Below are positions 1 to 7,597 of a DNA stretch of 12,393 nt, piece by piece. Both the position numbers and the translations under genes were made by a program. The notes under the pieces are model-generated. The model ran no database searches. It worked only from the letters and a program-made list of their open reading frames with translations, and had not been told where the DNA came from. Positions within the stretch are counted from its first letter, which is position 1; the number at the start of each line of letters is the position of its first letter. Source of the stretch: Clostridiaceae bacterium (GTDB lineage Bacteria; Bacillota; Clostridia; Saccharofermentanales; DTU023); NCBI GenBank assembly GCA_012800135.1, contig JAAZJV010000009.1, positions 1 through 12,393 on the forward strand, read 5' to 3'.

Positions 1-415
1 CAAAGGTCTCTCCCTCTTTCTTATATCCCAAATTTTCATAAAAAGGCACCACCGTAACGCGCGCCATCAGTCGTATGCGTTTTTTCTTCCTTCGCATCGC
101 CTCTTCTTCCAATCGAAGAATAATGGCTGTCCCTATGCCTTGGCGTCGCCAAGATTCATCCACCGCGACGTACCGAATAATTGATTCCTCCGAGGAAGAG
201 TCCTTTAGCGTCGCCATCGCAACAAGCTGCTCTCCGTGAAAAGCACCGAGGATGCAATCTTCATTTTCACGAGACAAGTCATCCTCAGCGATTGATTTGC
301 CTATTGGCCTGCGAAGGATTTCATGGCGAAGAAGCAGCGTCTGCCCATAATCGTCACTATTGATATCGATGATTCTAAAATCGAGTTGATCCAACTTTAT
401 TTTTGTATCCGACAT
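1..415 (-). CDS. GNAT-family N-acetyltransferase, 3'-partial
   Basis: The reading frame starts at ATG 415-413 and runs off the left edge after 138 codons, so the C-terminus is missing. GNAT enzymes transfer an acetyl group from acetyl-CoA to an amine; the substrate here is unknown. The acetyl-CoA-binding motif A is clear: a beta strand IIRYVAVDE (79-87) followed by the pyrophosphate loop WRRQGIGTA (89-97). Motif B is also visible as VVPFYENLGYKKEGE (122-136), with the Tyr typical of GNATs. An N-terminal stretch RHEILRRPIG (30-39) resembles a segment seen in a subset of small GNATs. The start is supported by a purine-rich ribosome-binding site, AAGGGG, just upstream of the ATG. It diverges from the carboxypeptidase gene. 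The fold assignment is firm; the function is open. Confidence 0.88.
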   Translation of the reverse strand, partial: MSDTKIKLDQLDFRIIDINSDDYGQTLLLRHEILRRPIGKSIAEDDLSRENEDCILGAFHGEQLVAMATLKDSSSEESIIRYVAVDESWRRQGIGTAIILRLEEEAMRRKKKRIRLMARVTVVPFYENLGYKKEGETF

Positions 416-639
416 TTTTCCCCTTGCCTTTGCAAATCCAGTTCATGACTTATTTCATTACAGAAGGTTTAAAGAGTGTTTTCTCTATTTTTCTCTTAAA
501 TAACGTTTCGCTACTTTCGTATCATACCGTGAAAAACATAAATCTTAAAGCACAATATTCTTTTGTTGTAGAAGCTTGAAGGGAGATTTGCCGAGTCTTC
601 AGCGTAAGCGACGATTATTTCAAACAGATCATTGCATAG

Positions 640-662
640 AACGATAGATTAAAACGATAGAT
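640..662 (+). repeat. 10-bp direct repeat AACGATAGAT, two copies
   Basis: AACGATAGAT occurs at 640-649 and again at 653-662, a 13-bp period. The two copies flank and overlap the proposed -35 element of the carboxypeptidase promoter, which is where a transcription factor would bind. It could also be chance in AT-rich DNA. Confidence 0.55.
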
Positions 663-676
663 AAATGCGTTACAAT
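649..676 (+). promoter_or_regulatory. Putative sigma-A promoter of the carboxypeptidase gene
   Basis: A -35-like TTAAAA (649-654) is separated by 16 bp from a -10-like TACAAT (671-676, five of six consensus bases). Transcription would start near 683, giving a leader of about 120 nt before the ATG at 803. The -35 is only a four-of-six match, so the call is tentative. Confidence 0.4.
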
Positions 677-802
677 AGTGACATCCGCCGCAGCGCTTCT
701 CTCTTAAATGTCTGATATAACTGAACTGTGATAGTATCATTCATCTAGAACGTACACGCTGAGAGGCTAATAAACGACGAAAGATACCGTCTGATCGCGC
801 AG

Positions 803-2263
803 ATGAGAAGAAAAGAAAACAACATCAAACCGAATGAAAGTATTCTGTTACACCGTCGTTCTCTTCAGAGAACATATGATATTGAGACGCCGGACAGAAA
901 TAGCAAAATGAGAACCAGTGTTTCTTCCCAATTCCTTATCAATTATATGAAACGGTTTTGTCGTGATCGTAGTAATGATGTGCCTTTCGGCTCACATCAC
1001 CTCGACGCGAAAAGCACACGTAAAAATTGCACCGGTAAATGCCTCGCTTTTTTACTTGTCCAGCTCGCTCTTGTCTTTTATCTAATCACGTTTTTCGTAT
1101 GGATGACCGCCGCACCCGCAACAGCGGTTGCTTTAGATACATTGCGAACAGGAAAAATCAACGACGTTCCTTTTTCTCTGGATGACGTCACGTTACACTC
1201 CACAACAGCTTGCGTGCGCGTATATCTTCATGGAAACGTCATAGATCTCGTAGACTTAAGAAAGAATGATCCCGTCTATACTGCCTCGCTAGTGAAGATG
1301 ATGACTCTCTATACATCTTATAGATTAATGGAAACGAAAGGGATTGATCCTTCCCAAACGGTAACCGTTGCCGCCTCAGATCTCGAAGGCCTTTATGAAA
1401 TGGACGCGTCCGTTATGGGATTGAGCGTGGGCGAGACGTTGCCCTATAAGGATGTCCTATATGGCTTAATGCTTCCCTCCGGTGCTGATGCGGGACGCCT
1501 TCTGTCGCGAACACTAGCAGAAAATGGTACGGCCTTTATTGATGCTATGAATCAAGACGCTACAAGTCTTGGTCTCAAGGCATCGCATTTTACGAATACG
1601 TCCGGCCTTTTCGAACCTGAAAATCTATCGACCATGAGCGACATGGCGACTCTGCTTCATGCTCTCTATGAAGAGCCTTTTCTCAGAGAAATTATATCCA
1701 CGCGTGCGTACCGGACAAAGCCCACAAACAAGCGACCCGAGGGGCATACGCTCACCCACACGATCGTCACGACCGGTTTGTTGGAGGGCATTAACACAGA
1801 AAAAATCGGAGGAGGAAAAACAGGATCTTTGCAAGAATCCGGTTATTGCCTCGCATCTTACAGAACATTCGGAGACGCGCTTGTTATCATCACAACAACC
1901 GGCGCTTTCCGCCGCGGTGATAATTTGCGGGATCACAATGCCATTTACGATGCTCTTCAAAAACAATGGCCCCCTGAAGGATCACCTCTTACTCTCGCAG
2001 GTGCGCCGGAAGTCACGACCCCGGAAACAAAATCACCGCCCTCCGACGTAACAGAACTACCGAAGGCAACGACATCTTTAACTGCCGATCTGCTAAATGA
2101 ACTGCCTTCCCAACCATCTTCTGAAGACCGAGGCATTGCTCAAACTATAGGCATCGTTATGGCCGCTCTTTTGCTTGTTCTCTCTCTAGGGCTGTTGGTA
2201 AGTTTAATTCTGAGAAACAAGAAAGAAGACGACGAAAGAGAACGCACTCGTAGACATCACTAG
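803..2263 (+). CDS. Serine-type D-Ala-D-Ala carboxypeptidase (peptidase S11), doubly membrane-anchored
   Basis: S11 enzymes (low-molecular-weight penicillin-binding proteins) remove the terminal D-alanine from peptidoglycan pentapeptides outside the membrane. The catalytic motifs occur in order: SLVK (162-165; nucleophile Ser162, Lys165), SGA-D (226-229) at the SxN position, HFTNTSGLF (262-270), and KTG (339-341) inside a typical GGGKTGSLQESGYCLASY block (336-353). The usual Asn of SxN is Ala here. The protein has 486 residues. A hydrophobic segment at 80-101 follows a basic 79-residue N-terminus, and a second one (447-470) precedes the charged tail KKEDDERERTRRHH, replacing the amphipathic helix of PBP5-type enzymes. 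A Pro/Thr/Ser-rich linker (390-440) joins the catalytic domain to the C-terminal anchor. The start is uncertain: no strong ribosome-binding site precedes ATG 803, and ATGs at 908 and 947 are alternatives. Confidence 0.9.
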   Translation: MRRKENNIKPNESILLHRRSLQRTYDIETPDRNSKMRTSVSSQFLINYMKRFCRDRSNDVPFGSHHLDAKSTRKNCTGKCLAFLLVQLALVFYLITFFVWMTAAPATAVALDTLRTGKINDVPFSLDDVTLHSTTACVRVYLHGNVIDLVDLRKNDPVYTASLVKMMTLYTSYRLMETKGIDPSQTVTVAASDLEGLYEMDASVMGLSVGETLPYKDVLYGLMLPSGADAGRLLSRTLAENGTAFIDAMNQDATSLGLKASHFTNTSGLFEPENLSTMSDMATLLHALYEEPFLREIISTRAYRTKPTNKRPEGHTLTHTIVTTGLLEGINTEKIGGGKTGSLQESGYCLASYRTFGDALVIITTTGAFRRGDNLRDHNAIYDALQKQWPPEGSPLTLAGAPEVTTPETKSPPSDVTELPKATTSLTADLLNELPSQPSSEDRGIAQTIGIVMAALLLVLSLGLLVSLILRNKKEDDERERTRRHH

Positions 2264-2340
2264 CCTAGAACTCTTTCGCCAAGCATCGTCACAAAATGTC
2301 GCATCTATCGGACAGAAAACGGTGAAAAAACAGTTGAATG

Positions 2341-3477
2341 TTACCATTCGTCATCTGATGTTGTTTCTTCCTGATCATCCAACACAATTGCATCCAATTG
2401 ATCTTGCGCCAAGGTGTCTTCACATGCTTTAAACGGTTCATTCTCGACGAGTGCGTCATTTGGAGCACCGCCTTCAAAATCGCCCAAATCAAAGCGCTCA
2501 ACATATGTCTTTATTTCATGAATAAGATTTTGGCCTTGTCCAATATATGATCTGTAGCTTAAACATTCTTGTTCCAGAGACTTCTTCTCTTCTTTAAGCG
2601 ACGCGACTCTTTCCTCATGTGCACGTTCCTCATCGCGGTGTCGGGCACGATAGAGGAACAATTCCTGCTCTGCGCGGACACGCGCTTCGCGCACGATATT
2701 TTCTCCTTCAAGGCGCGCTTCATCAAGAATTGCCTCTGTATAGTTTAGGGCTTCCTCTTTTTCCGCATATGTCTCAAGCTTTTCTTTCAGCGCTTCTTTT
2801 TCCTGAGTTATCGCAGAAAGCTGTTCTTTAAGAAGCTCTTGCTCTTCCTTGGCGTCTGACAACGTTCGTTTCATTTCTTCGAAGACAAGAGATTGCTGAT
2901 CGAGCTTGCTCAATAATGTTTTGTTTTCATCTTCAAGCGCAACGTGTTGTTCTTGGATAGCCAAATAGCGTTCTTTAAATCGTGCCACATCGTTCTGAGT
3001 TTGATGAAGCACGTTGCTCTTTTCTTCTTCCTGTGCTCTCTCATGCTTCTGTCTGTCTTCGACACAAGGCTCAAGGCTAGGGGCGTCGATTTTCTCTTGC
3101 AACGCTGTACTCATCGCCGCGACAGCGACAGCCGATCCTCCGCTAGCAACGCCCGCAGCAGTCTCTTCCATCGCATCGTCTTCTTCATCCATCGCACCGT
3201 CTTCTTCAAACGAAGAAACATGAGTTATTTTTTGATCCTTCATACTCATTGCTTCTTTGAGCTCTTTTAGCTGCAGCTCTAAGTCAATGATTTTTGCTCG
3301 TTCTTTCTCTACAGCATCGTCACAGAAAGACCGCGCACGAACCAACAGATCCTTGAATTTTTTATAGACATCAGTTTTGTCGTAGCCAAACATCGCTGTC
3401 TTGATCTCAAGATGCTTAACAAATTGAACCATTTCTTTATCGAACAGATATTTGACGGATGTTTCTAGAGTTTCCAT
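2341..3477 (-). CDS. DivIVA-like coiled-coil protein
   Basis: This is a 378-residue, soluble, strongly charged protein without a signal peptide or membrane segment. A short N-terminal domain (1-55) contains FGYDKTDVYKKFKDLL (30-45), which resembles the GYDK/EVD segment of DivIVA/GpsB proteins. It is followed by coiled coil (55-83), an acidic then Ala/Gly-rich low-complexity linker (91-127), and a long coiled coil (about 145-325). Residues 247-272 (EAILDEARLEGENIV and on) resemble the DivIVA coiled-coil block. The C-terminus is acidic. DivIVA-type proteins bind curved membrane at septa and poles and recruit division, wall-growth or origin-segregation proteins; that role is inferred here. The start is well supported by AGGAG eight bases before the ATG. 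It is converged upon by the carboxypeptidase gene and separated from yfhO by a terminator. The family assignment is moderately sure; the function is not. Confidence 0.75.
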   Translation of the reverse strand: METLETSVKYLFDKEMVQFVKHLEIKTAMFGYDKTDVYKKFKDLLVRARSFCDDAVEKERAKIIDLELQLKELKEAMSMKDQKITHVSSFEEDGAMDEEDDAMEETAAGVASGGSAVAVAAMSTALQEKIDAPSLEPCVEDRQKHERAQEEEKSNVLHQTQNDVARFKERYLAIQEQHVALEDENKTLLSKLDQQSLVFEEMKRTLSDAKEEQELLKEQLSAITQEKEALKEKLETYAEKEEALNYTEAILDEARLEGENIVREARVRAEQELFLYRARHRDEERAHEERVASLKEEKKSLEQECLSYRSYIGQGQNLIHEIKTYVERFDLGDFEGGAPNDALVENEPFKACEDTLAQDQLDAIVLDDQEETTSDDEW

Positions 3478-3506
3478 ATGGCGCTCCTGTTATTTTCTTT
3501 GTGTCT

Positions 3507-3563
3507 CTATTTTCTTTATCTCGTTGCTATATCTTACTGCGTCGACCATTTCCGGTCATTTCT
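3507..3563 (-). promoter_or_regulatory. Possible promoter region of the coiled-coil gene
   Basis: Between the yfhO terminator and the coiled-coil start the minus strand carries ATGACC, 17 bp, then TAAGAT (four of six consensus bases each), followed by TATAG. Because the terminator lies just upstream, the gene needs its own promoter, but these elements are weak. Confidence 0.3.
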
Positions 3564-3589
3564 TATTGTTTTTTATCTCTGTCTAACGG

Positions 3590-3623
3590 AAAAAAATGAA
3601 TCTGTTGCTTTTTCAGGCAACAG
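3590..3623 (-). terminator. Rho-independent terminator after yfhO
   Basis: On the minus strand, CTGTTGC (3623-3617) pairs perfectly with GCAACAG (3608-3602) across an 8-base loop. Five bases later a run of seven T follows (3596-3590). It begins six bases after the yfhO stop codon, the expected position for ending the parA-parB-yfhO transcript. The gap between stem and T-run makes it less than ideal. Confidence 0.6.
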
Positions 3624-3628
3624 CTTGT

Positions 3629-6595
3629 TTATGTCATAATTTTACCACGATACGTCGCTTTCTTTGCCCTTATTGCCTTCTTGAGTCGAGGCAAAAGAAA
3701 TAGAGCAGCCGTTAGAAACAGTCCTAAAAGGGTCATCAAAAGACCTGCATAAAAGCCATCTGGGATGAACCTCGCCGTTATCGTGTGCTCACCCGCACTC
3801 AAGGGAAGCAAAATAAAGCTGCCACGAATATTCTCGAATGAAACAGGGACACCGTCAACTTTAAAATGCCAGCCGGGATTCCACGTAGTGGGAATAAAAA
3901 GACAGCCTTCTTCCGGCGCCTCTATTTGTCCAGAGAACGAACCTGAAGAAAAGTGCTCCATGCGCATCGGATAAAGTGACAAGCGCTGTTTCGTTTCCTG
4001 CCAAGCCATCTCATTTAAACGACCTATATACGCTCGGAAGGTGCCATTAATCCGCCGATCAGAAGGCATACGAACTCGAAAATGAATCTGCGTTCCTTCC
4101 TGAAGGAAACCCATATCGCCGATCCCTGTTTTCTGTGTTCCCAAATGGAAGAACTCCTGATCACGGATAAATCCGTTCGCATAATTGATTCGACATGACT
4201 CGTCTTCCCAGAAAATATAGTACTGCCCGTCTAAAGGAACGTCATACACAAGAAACGCCCATTCATCATTTCCCTCATCTCTTATTACGCGGAAAGAGTA
4301 CGGATCATCGGTCCTTTCTACATAGCATCCCTCAAAATCCCATGTATCAAACGCTTCTTTTTCTAAAACATTCATGTTGCCACCAAAGGAGGCAACCAAA
4401 CGATTCTGCACATCTAACGCGTCAACCGGCATTTCTTCCATGTTGAGAACCATTGTTTCACGTGAAACAAAATAACCAAAAGGAAGGGCATCCGGGTTCT
4501 TTAGCAATTTCATCGTCTTTCCGGAGGCCACCTCTTGTCGAATGCGGTCATCGAAGATGCGATCGTTTCGGACGATCTGATGATCAATGGACAACAAGCT
4601 GTCCATAACAATCGTTGACTCTTTATACTGGAAGCTGTTCACACCGTTTACTGGATAACCGAGGTCTTCAAAAAACGCTATCGAGGATTTCGGAAAAGGT
4701 GAACTGAAAAGAGAAAATCCCGGATAACCAAAAAGCATCGGATCATTGACACAGGTATCAGGTAACATCTCACAGCGCCAATGTTTTCCAGCGTGATCTG
4801 CGCGAAGTTGCTTCACGTAGGCCGAGACTTCACGAGCAGCATCGTTGGCAAGATAATACTGTCGATCCCCCAAAGGCGCTACTTCTTGATATAGAGCGGC
4901 GTTCGTAAAACCATGGAATAGAAGTTCAAACACAACAAGAAAAAACAGTGCAAGCGCTGCATTGCGATGGGCAGTTTTTGCTCTTCGTTCATCACAATTC
5001 ATCGCAGGGAAGTGAATAAAAGTAATTCGGGACGAATAACGCGAAACCCATGCCCGTCCACGATGCAAAAGATTTTTTGGCTCACGTTTAGCTCGCAATG
5101 ATCTGCGATCTTCCTTATCTTTTTTTGCATTATTGTCACCTCTACGCAGCATGCTCCATTTTTGATGACGCTCTGATCCTTTTGACCGTTGGCGAACGTA
5201 ATGAACGCCTTTTGTCAGTTTTTGCTGTTTCGATGTTGCATCCTCAAACGGCTCATAATGACGCAACGCGACGAGGTAAGCGATGCCAAATACCGTCATA
5301 GCGATCAATCGCCAATGTGAGAGGGTATTATCAACATCCCAAGCTTGCTCGCTCAAAAGGAGAATCAATATTACGGCTACGGTTGCTCCCAAGAGAGGCC
5401 ATTTTGTCTTCAACGCATCACCAGCTGCCTGATACGCCATGGTAATCACAAGAAAAACAAAAACAAATGCGTATCTGAAATCGAGCGAATTGGGATAATG
5501 AGCGCCATGCCAGAGAAAACTTAACGTTCTTGACTGCATGGACAAAAAAAGGAATGCAAGTAACATTCCATATGCCGCTCGCACCTTAAGAGCCCTTTTT
5601 GTCTTTATAAAAAATGCAGGAAGTAAAAGAATCGTAAGGATGCCGCTATAAATGTTTGGTAGACCGGACATGATCTCAGGTTTACGAAGAGGCGTCAGAC
5701 GTAAGAGCGTGCTCAAGGCTGGCTGTGTAAACGTAAACCCTTTGGGAAAGGCATCTCCGGCAGCAGAGGTAATTGCGAGCGCTTTCGCCGTTGGCCAGAG
5801 AACAACGCCGGCAATCAGCGCGGCAAGTATAGAAATCCCTATGAAAATCGTAAACGATGTCAGACCGTAGAGCGGTCTCTTTTTATTCGGGCTGAATTGA
5901 ACGGTGAATACAAAGAAAAGCAAGAAAAGAAAAGCACAGGCAAAAAAGCCTGTATAGTAGTTCGTGATCAGAATGAACACTGTGCCAACGAGAAATCGGG
6001 CGGGTCGTCGTTCCTTAATTATCTGTACTAAACCGTAAGCGGCAACGGGCAGGAACACGAGGGTATCGAGCCACATGATGTTCCAGCTATAAGCGTACAC
6101 CCACGCGGAGAGCGCATAAAAAGTGCTGAATAGTGGCGATAACGGATCATCCCGCCTAAAGGCGCCTGATAAAAAGTCTCTGAAAAAGAGCCCCGCTAAA
6201 CCAAGCTTTAACAGCGTGATCATCGTGATCGCTTCGGCAATATATTCTGCAGGATAAAGAATCGTTAATAGATTAAGAGGGCTTGCAGAGTAATAAGTGA
6301 AGAAACTGTAGAAATTGACGCCAAGGCCACCATTCCAAGAAAAGAACAGCCCGTCTCCTGACAGTATTTTACGACGAAGCTCGAGAAGGAATGGTGCGTA
6401 CTGATGATACATATCGTACGCGAGGAGATGTTTATTCCCTGCTGGCCACAGCCCATAGACACAATAGCCAAGGTAAAAGAGCGCCGCCGGCAAAAGTAGC
6501 GCTAAAATTCGTTGCTTCAGAGCTTCCGTACGTTGCCGCTCCTGCAAAGGCGTCCTCCGCAGAAGCGTAGGCTGCTTGATCCGTTTAAGCTTCAT
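3629..6595 (-). CDS. YfhO-family multi-pass membrane protein
   Basis: Numbered from the alternative GTG at 6628, the protein has 999 residues; from the preferred ATG at 6595 it has 988. YfhO proteins are large GT-C-like membrane proteins linked in Gram-positives to glycosylation of lipoteichoic acid or related envelope polymers. The N-terminal signature is clear: a first membrane segment (41-60), then AYDMYHQYAPFLLELRRKIL (70-89) and a FSWNGGLGVNFYSFFTYY-type loop (96-113), followed by about ten more hydrophobic segments to residue 455. A very basic hydrophilic insertion (457-555) precedes another membrane segment (556-572). A large extracytoplasmic domain follows, ending with GWHFKVDGVPV (919-929) and a last membrane helix (957-979). 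ATG 6595 is preferred because GGTGA, complementary to the 16S end, lies seven bases upstream; the GTG has no such site. A parS site lies inside codons 720-725. It sits 67 bp after parB, probably co-transcribed. Confidence 0.9.
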   Translation of the reverse strand: MKLKRIKQPTLLRRTPLQERQRTEALKQRILALLLPAALFYLGYCVYGLWPAGNKHLLAYDMYHQYAPFLLELRRKILSGDGLFFSWNGGLGVNFYSFFTYYSASPLNLLTILYPAEYIAEAITMITLLKLGLAGLFFRDFLSGAFRRDDPLSPLFSTFYALSAWVYAYSWNIMWLDTLVFLPVAAYGLVQIIKERRPARFLVGTVFILITNYYTGFFACAFLFLLFFVFTVQFSPNKKRPLYGLTSFTIFIGISILAALIAGVVLWPTAKALAITSAAGDAFPKGFTFTQPALSTLLRLTPLRKPEIMSGLPNIYSGILTILLLPAFFIKTKRALKVRAAYGMLLAFLFLSMQSRTLSFLWHGAHYPNSLDFRYAFVFVFLVITMAYQAAGDALKTKWPLLGATVAVILILLLSEQAWDVDNTLSHWRLIAMTVFGIAYLVALRHYEPFEDATSKQQKLTKGVHYVRQRSKGSERHQKWSMLRRGDNNAKKDKEDRRSLRAKREPKNLLHRGRAWVSRYSSRITFIHFPAMNCDERRAKTAHRNAALALFFLVVFELLFHGFTNAALYQEVAPLGDRQYYLANDAAREVSAYVKQLRADHAGKHWRCEMLPDTCVNDPMLFGYPGFSLFSSPFPKSSIAFFEDLGYPVNGVNSFQYKESTIVMDSLLSIDHQIVRNDRIFDDRIRQEVASGKTMKLLKNPDALPFGYFVSRETMVLNMEEMPVDALDVQNRLVASFGGNMNVLEKEAFDTWDFEGCYVERTDDPYSFRVIRDEGNDEWAFLVYDVPLDGQYYIFWEDESCRINYANGFIRDQEFFHLGTQKTGIGDMGFLQEGTQIHFRVRMPSDRRINGTFRAYIGRLNEMAWQETKQRLSLYPMRMEHFSSGSFSGQIEAPEEGCLFIPTTWNPGWHFKVDGVPVSFENIRGSFILLPLSAGEHTITARFIPDGFYAGLLMTLLGLFLTAALFLLPRLKKAIRAKKATYRGKIMT
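4454..4469. promoter_or_regulatory. parS: parS centromere site 1 (inside yfhO)
   Basis: The 16-bp palindrome TGTTTCACGTGAAACA matches the consensus chromosomal parS perfectly. ParB clamps load here and spread by CTP-dependent sliding. The site lies in the yfhO coding sequence and is read as V-S-R-E-T in the protein. It is about 2.2 kb downstream of the parB stop codon. Confidence 0.96.
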
Positions 6596-6630
6596 TTTAC
6601 TTTCACCGCTTAGTGCACTGTTTGGCACGC

Positions 6631-6654
6631 AATATTTTTAATAATATTTTTAAT
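6631..6654. repeat. Tandem 12-bp repeat between parB and yfhO
   Basis: AATATTTTTAAT is present twice with no spacer (6631-6642 and 6643-6654), filling most of the short AT-only gap between parB and yfhO. On the minus strand it contains TATTAT, a possible -10. It may be a weak internal promoter, a ribosome-access spacer, or a recent slippage duplication. Confidence 0.6.
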
Positions 6655-6662
6655 TATGAACG

Positions 6663-7586
6663 TTATACCCTGACGAGTCTATCAATTAGGCGCTCTCTTT
6701 CATCACCCGAATGATAATAAATGACGATTTTGCCCTTTCCTTGCGATTCATTAAGCGTCACTTTTGAACCTAAAACGCGGCGCAAACGATCTTCAACCTC
6801 TTTGATCTGCGCTTGCAGCTGATCTTTCTGCCTCTGATCAATTTCTGTTTTCGGAGGAGAAGGAAGGGTCATTTTCTTGACCATTCGTTCCGTATCTCGA
6901 ACGGTTAGCTGTTTTGCCAAGACAGCATCTGCCGCGCGATTCTGAGCCGCCGCGTCTGATAGTGCGAGAATAGCGCGGGCATGTCCGGCGGAGAGACTGC
7001 CTTGCCGGACTAAATCGAGAATCGGTTCCGGCAATTTCAGCAAACGCAGCTTGTTGGCGATTGCTGATCGACTCTGACCAAGAACGGCTGCGATATTCTC
7101 CTGCGTCATGTCATAATCATTAATCAACCGCTCAAGTGCCATTGCTTCTTCAACGGGGTTCAGGTCTTCACGGACAACGTTATCAATCAACGCTTGGCGA
7201 TGTACGTCAGCATCATTCAGATCACGTACAATCACGGGAATTCTATTAATTCCGGCAATCTTCGCTGCACGCCAACGACGTTCGCCGGCAACAATCATAT
7301 ATTGATCTTGCTGTTCCGTAGGCGTCACAATAAGAGGCGAAATTACGCCTTGATTTGCCATGGAATTCGCCAACTCCTGCAATTTATTCTCATCGAACTC
7401 CTGGCGAGGTTGAGTTGCATTTGGAATAAGTTGCCTTGGAGGGAGCATTAGAATACGCTCTCCACTCTCCTCTGTTTTTTCTCGAGCAAGAGACTGCTCA
7501 CTGATTAGGGCGCCTAAGCCTCGCCCTAGCGCGCTCTTTGAACGCGTCCTCTCATCGTTTCTGCGTCTATTTTTCCCATTAGCCAT
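6663..7586 (-). CDS. parB: Chromosome-partitioning protein ParB (Spo0J)
   Basis: ParB binds parS, hydrolyses CTP and slides along DNA to build the partition complex moved by ParA. From ATG 7586 it has 307 residues, normal for the family. The domains occur in order: an N-terminal ParA-stimulating motif ALGRGLGALI (19-28); CTPase box I with NATQPR (56-61); box II GERRWRA (101-107); box III DNVVREDLNPVEEA (136-149); a helix-turn-helix (TQENIAAVLGQSRSAIANKL, 161-180); and a C-terminal dimerisation domain (275-307). A longer reading frame opens at 7628, but it overlaps parA. The 7586 start has AAAGGA at proper spacing and an N-terminus that matches Spo0J proteins. The gene lies 11 bp after parA and is surely co-transcribed. 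Two perfect parS sites in this window are its targets. Confidence 0.97.
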   Translation of the reverse strand: MANGKNRRRNDERTRSKSALGRGLGALISEQSLAREKTEESGERILMLPPRQLIPNATQPRQEFDENKLQELANSMANQGVISPLIVTPTEQQDQYMIVAGERRWRAAKIAGINRIPVIVRDLNDADVHRQALIDNVVREDLNPVEEAMALERLINDYDMTQENIAAVLGQSRSAIANKLRLLKLPEPILDLVRQGSLSAGHARAILALSDAAAQNRAADAVLAKQLTVRDTERMVKKMTLPSPPKTEIDQRQKDQLQAQIKEVEDRLRRVLGSKVTLNESQGKGKIVIYYHSGDERERLIDRLVRV

Positions 7587-7597
7587 ACATCGTCCTT

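Larger units (their letters stand above)
416..802. other. Gene-free divergent intergenic region
   Basis: This 387-bp AT-rich gap separates the divergent GNAT and carboxypeptidase genes and should carry promoters for both. A plausible plus-strand promoter with a 10-bp direct repeat is listed separately. No convincing minus-strand promoter, RNA gene, riboswitch or small ORF with a good ribosome-binding site was seen. Confidence 0.6.

Noticed and set aside
181..363. 60-codon plus-strand reading frame
   Set aside because: It is antisense to the GNAT gene, whose acetyl-CoA-binding motifs are clear on the minus strand.
755..803. TPP riboswitch, suggested by CTGAGAGG and CTGATC before the carboxypeptidase
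   Set aside because: The conserved GGGGTGC, AACCTGATC and GGATAATGCC segments are absent, and the downstream gene is not thiamine-related.
1659..2051. 130-codon plus-strand reading frame, and a 113-codon minus one, inside the carboxypeptidase gene
   Set aside because: Both lie wholly inside a gene with clear S11 catalytic motifs, have no ribosome-binding sites and show no recognisable domains.
2264..2340. Terminator between the convergent carboxypeptidase and coiled-coil genes
   Set aside because: There is a T-run on the minus strand but no stable stem before it on either strand.
2944..3270. Plus-strand reading frames antisense to the coiled-coil gene
   Set aside because: Their Phe/Leu/Ser-rich composition comes from the complement of Glu/Lys-rich coiled-coil codons.
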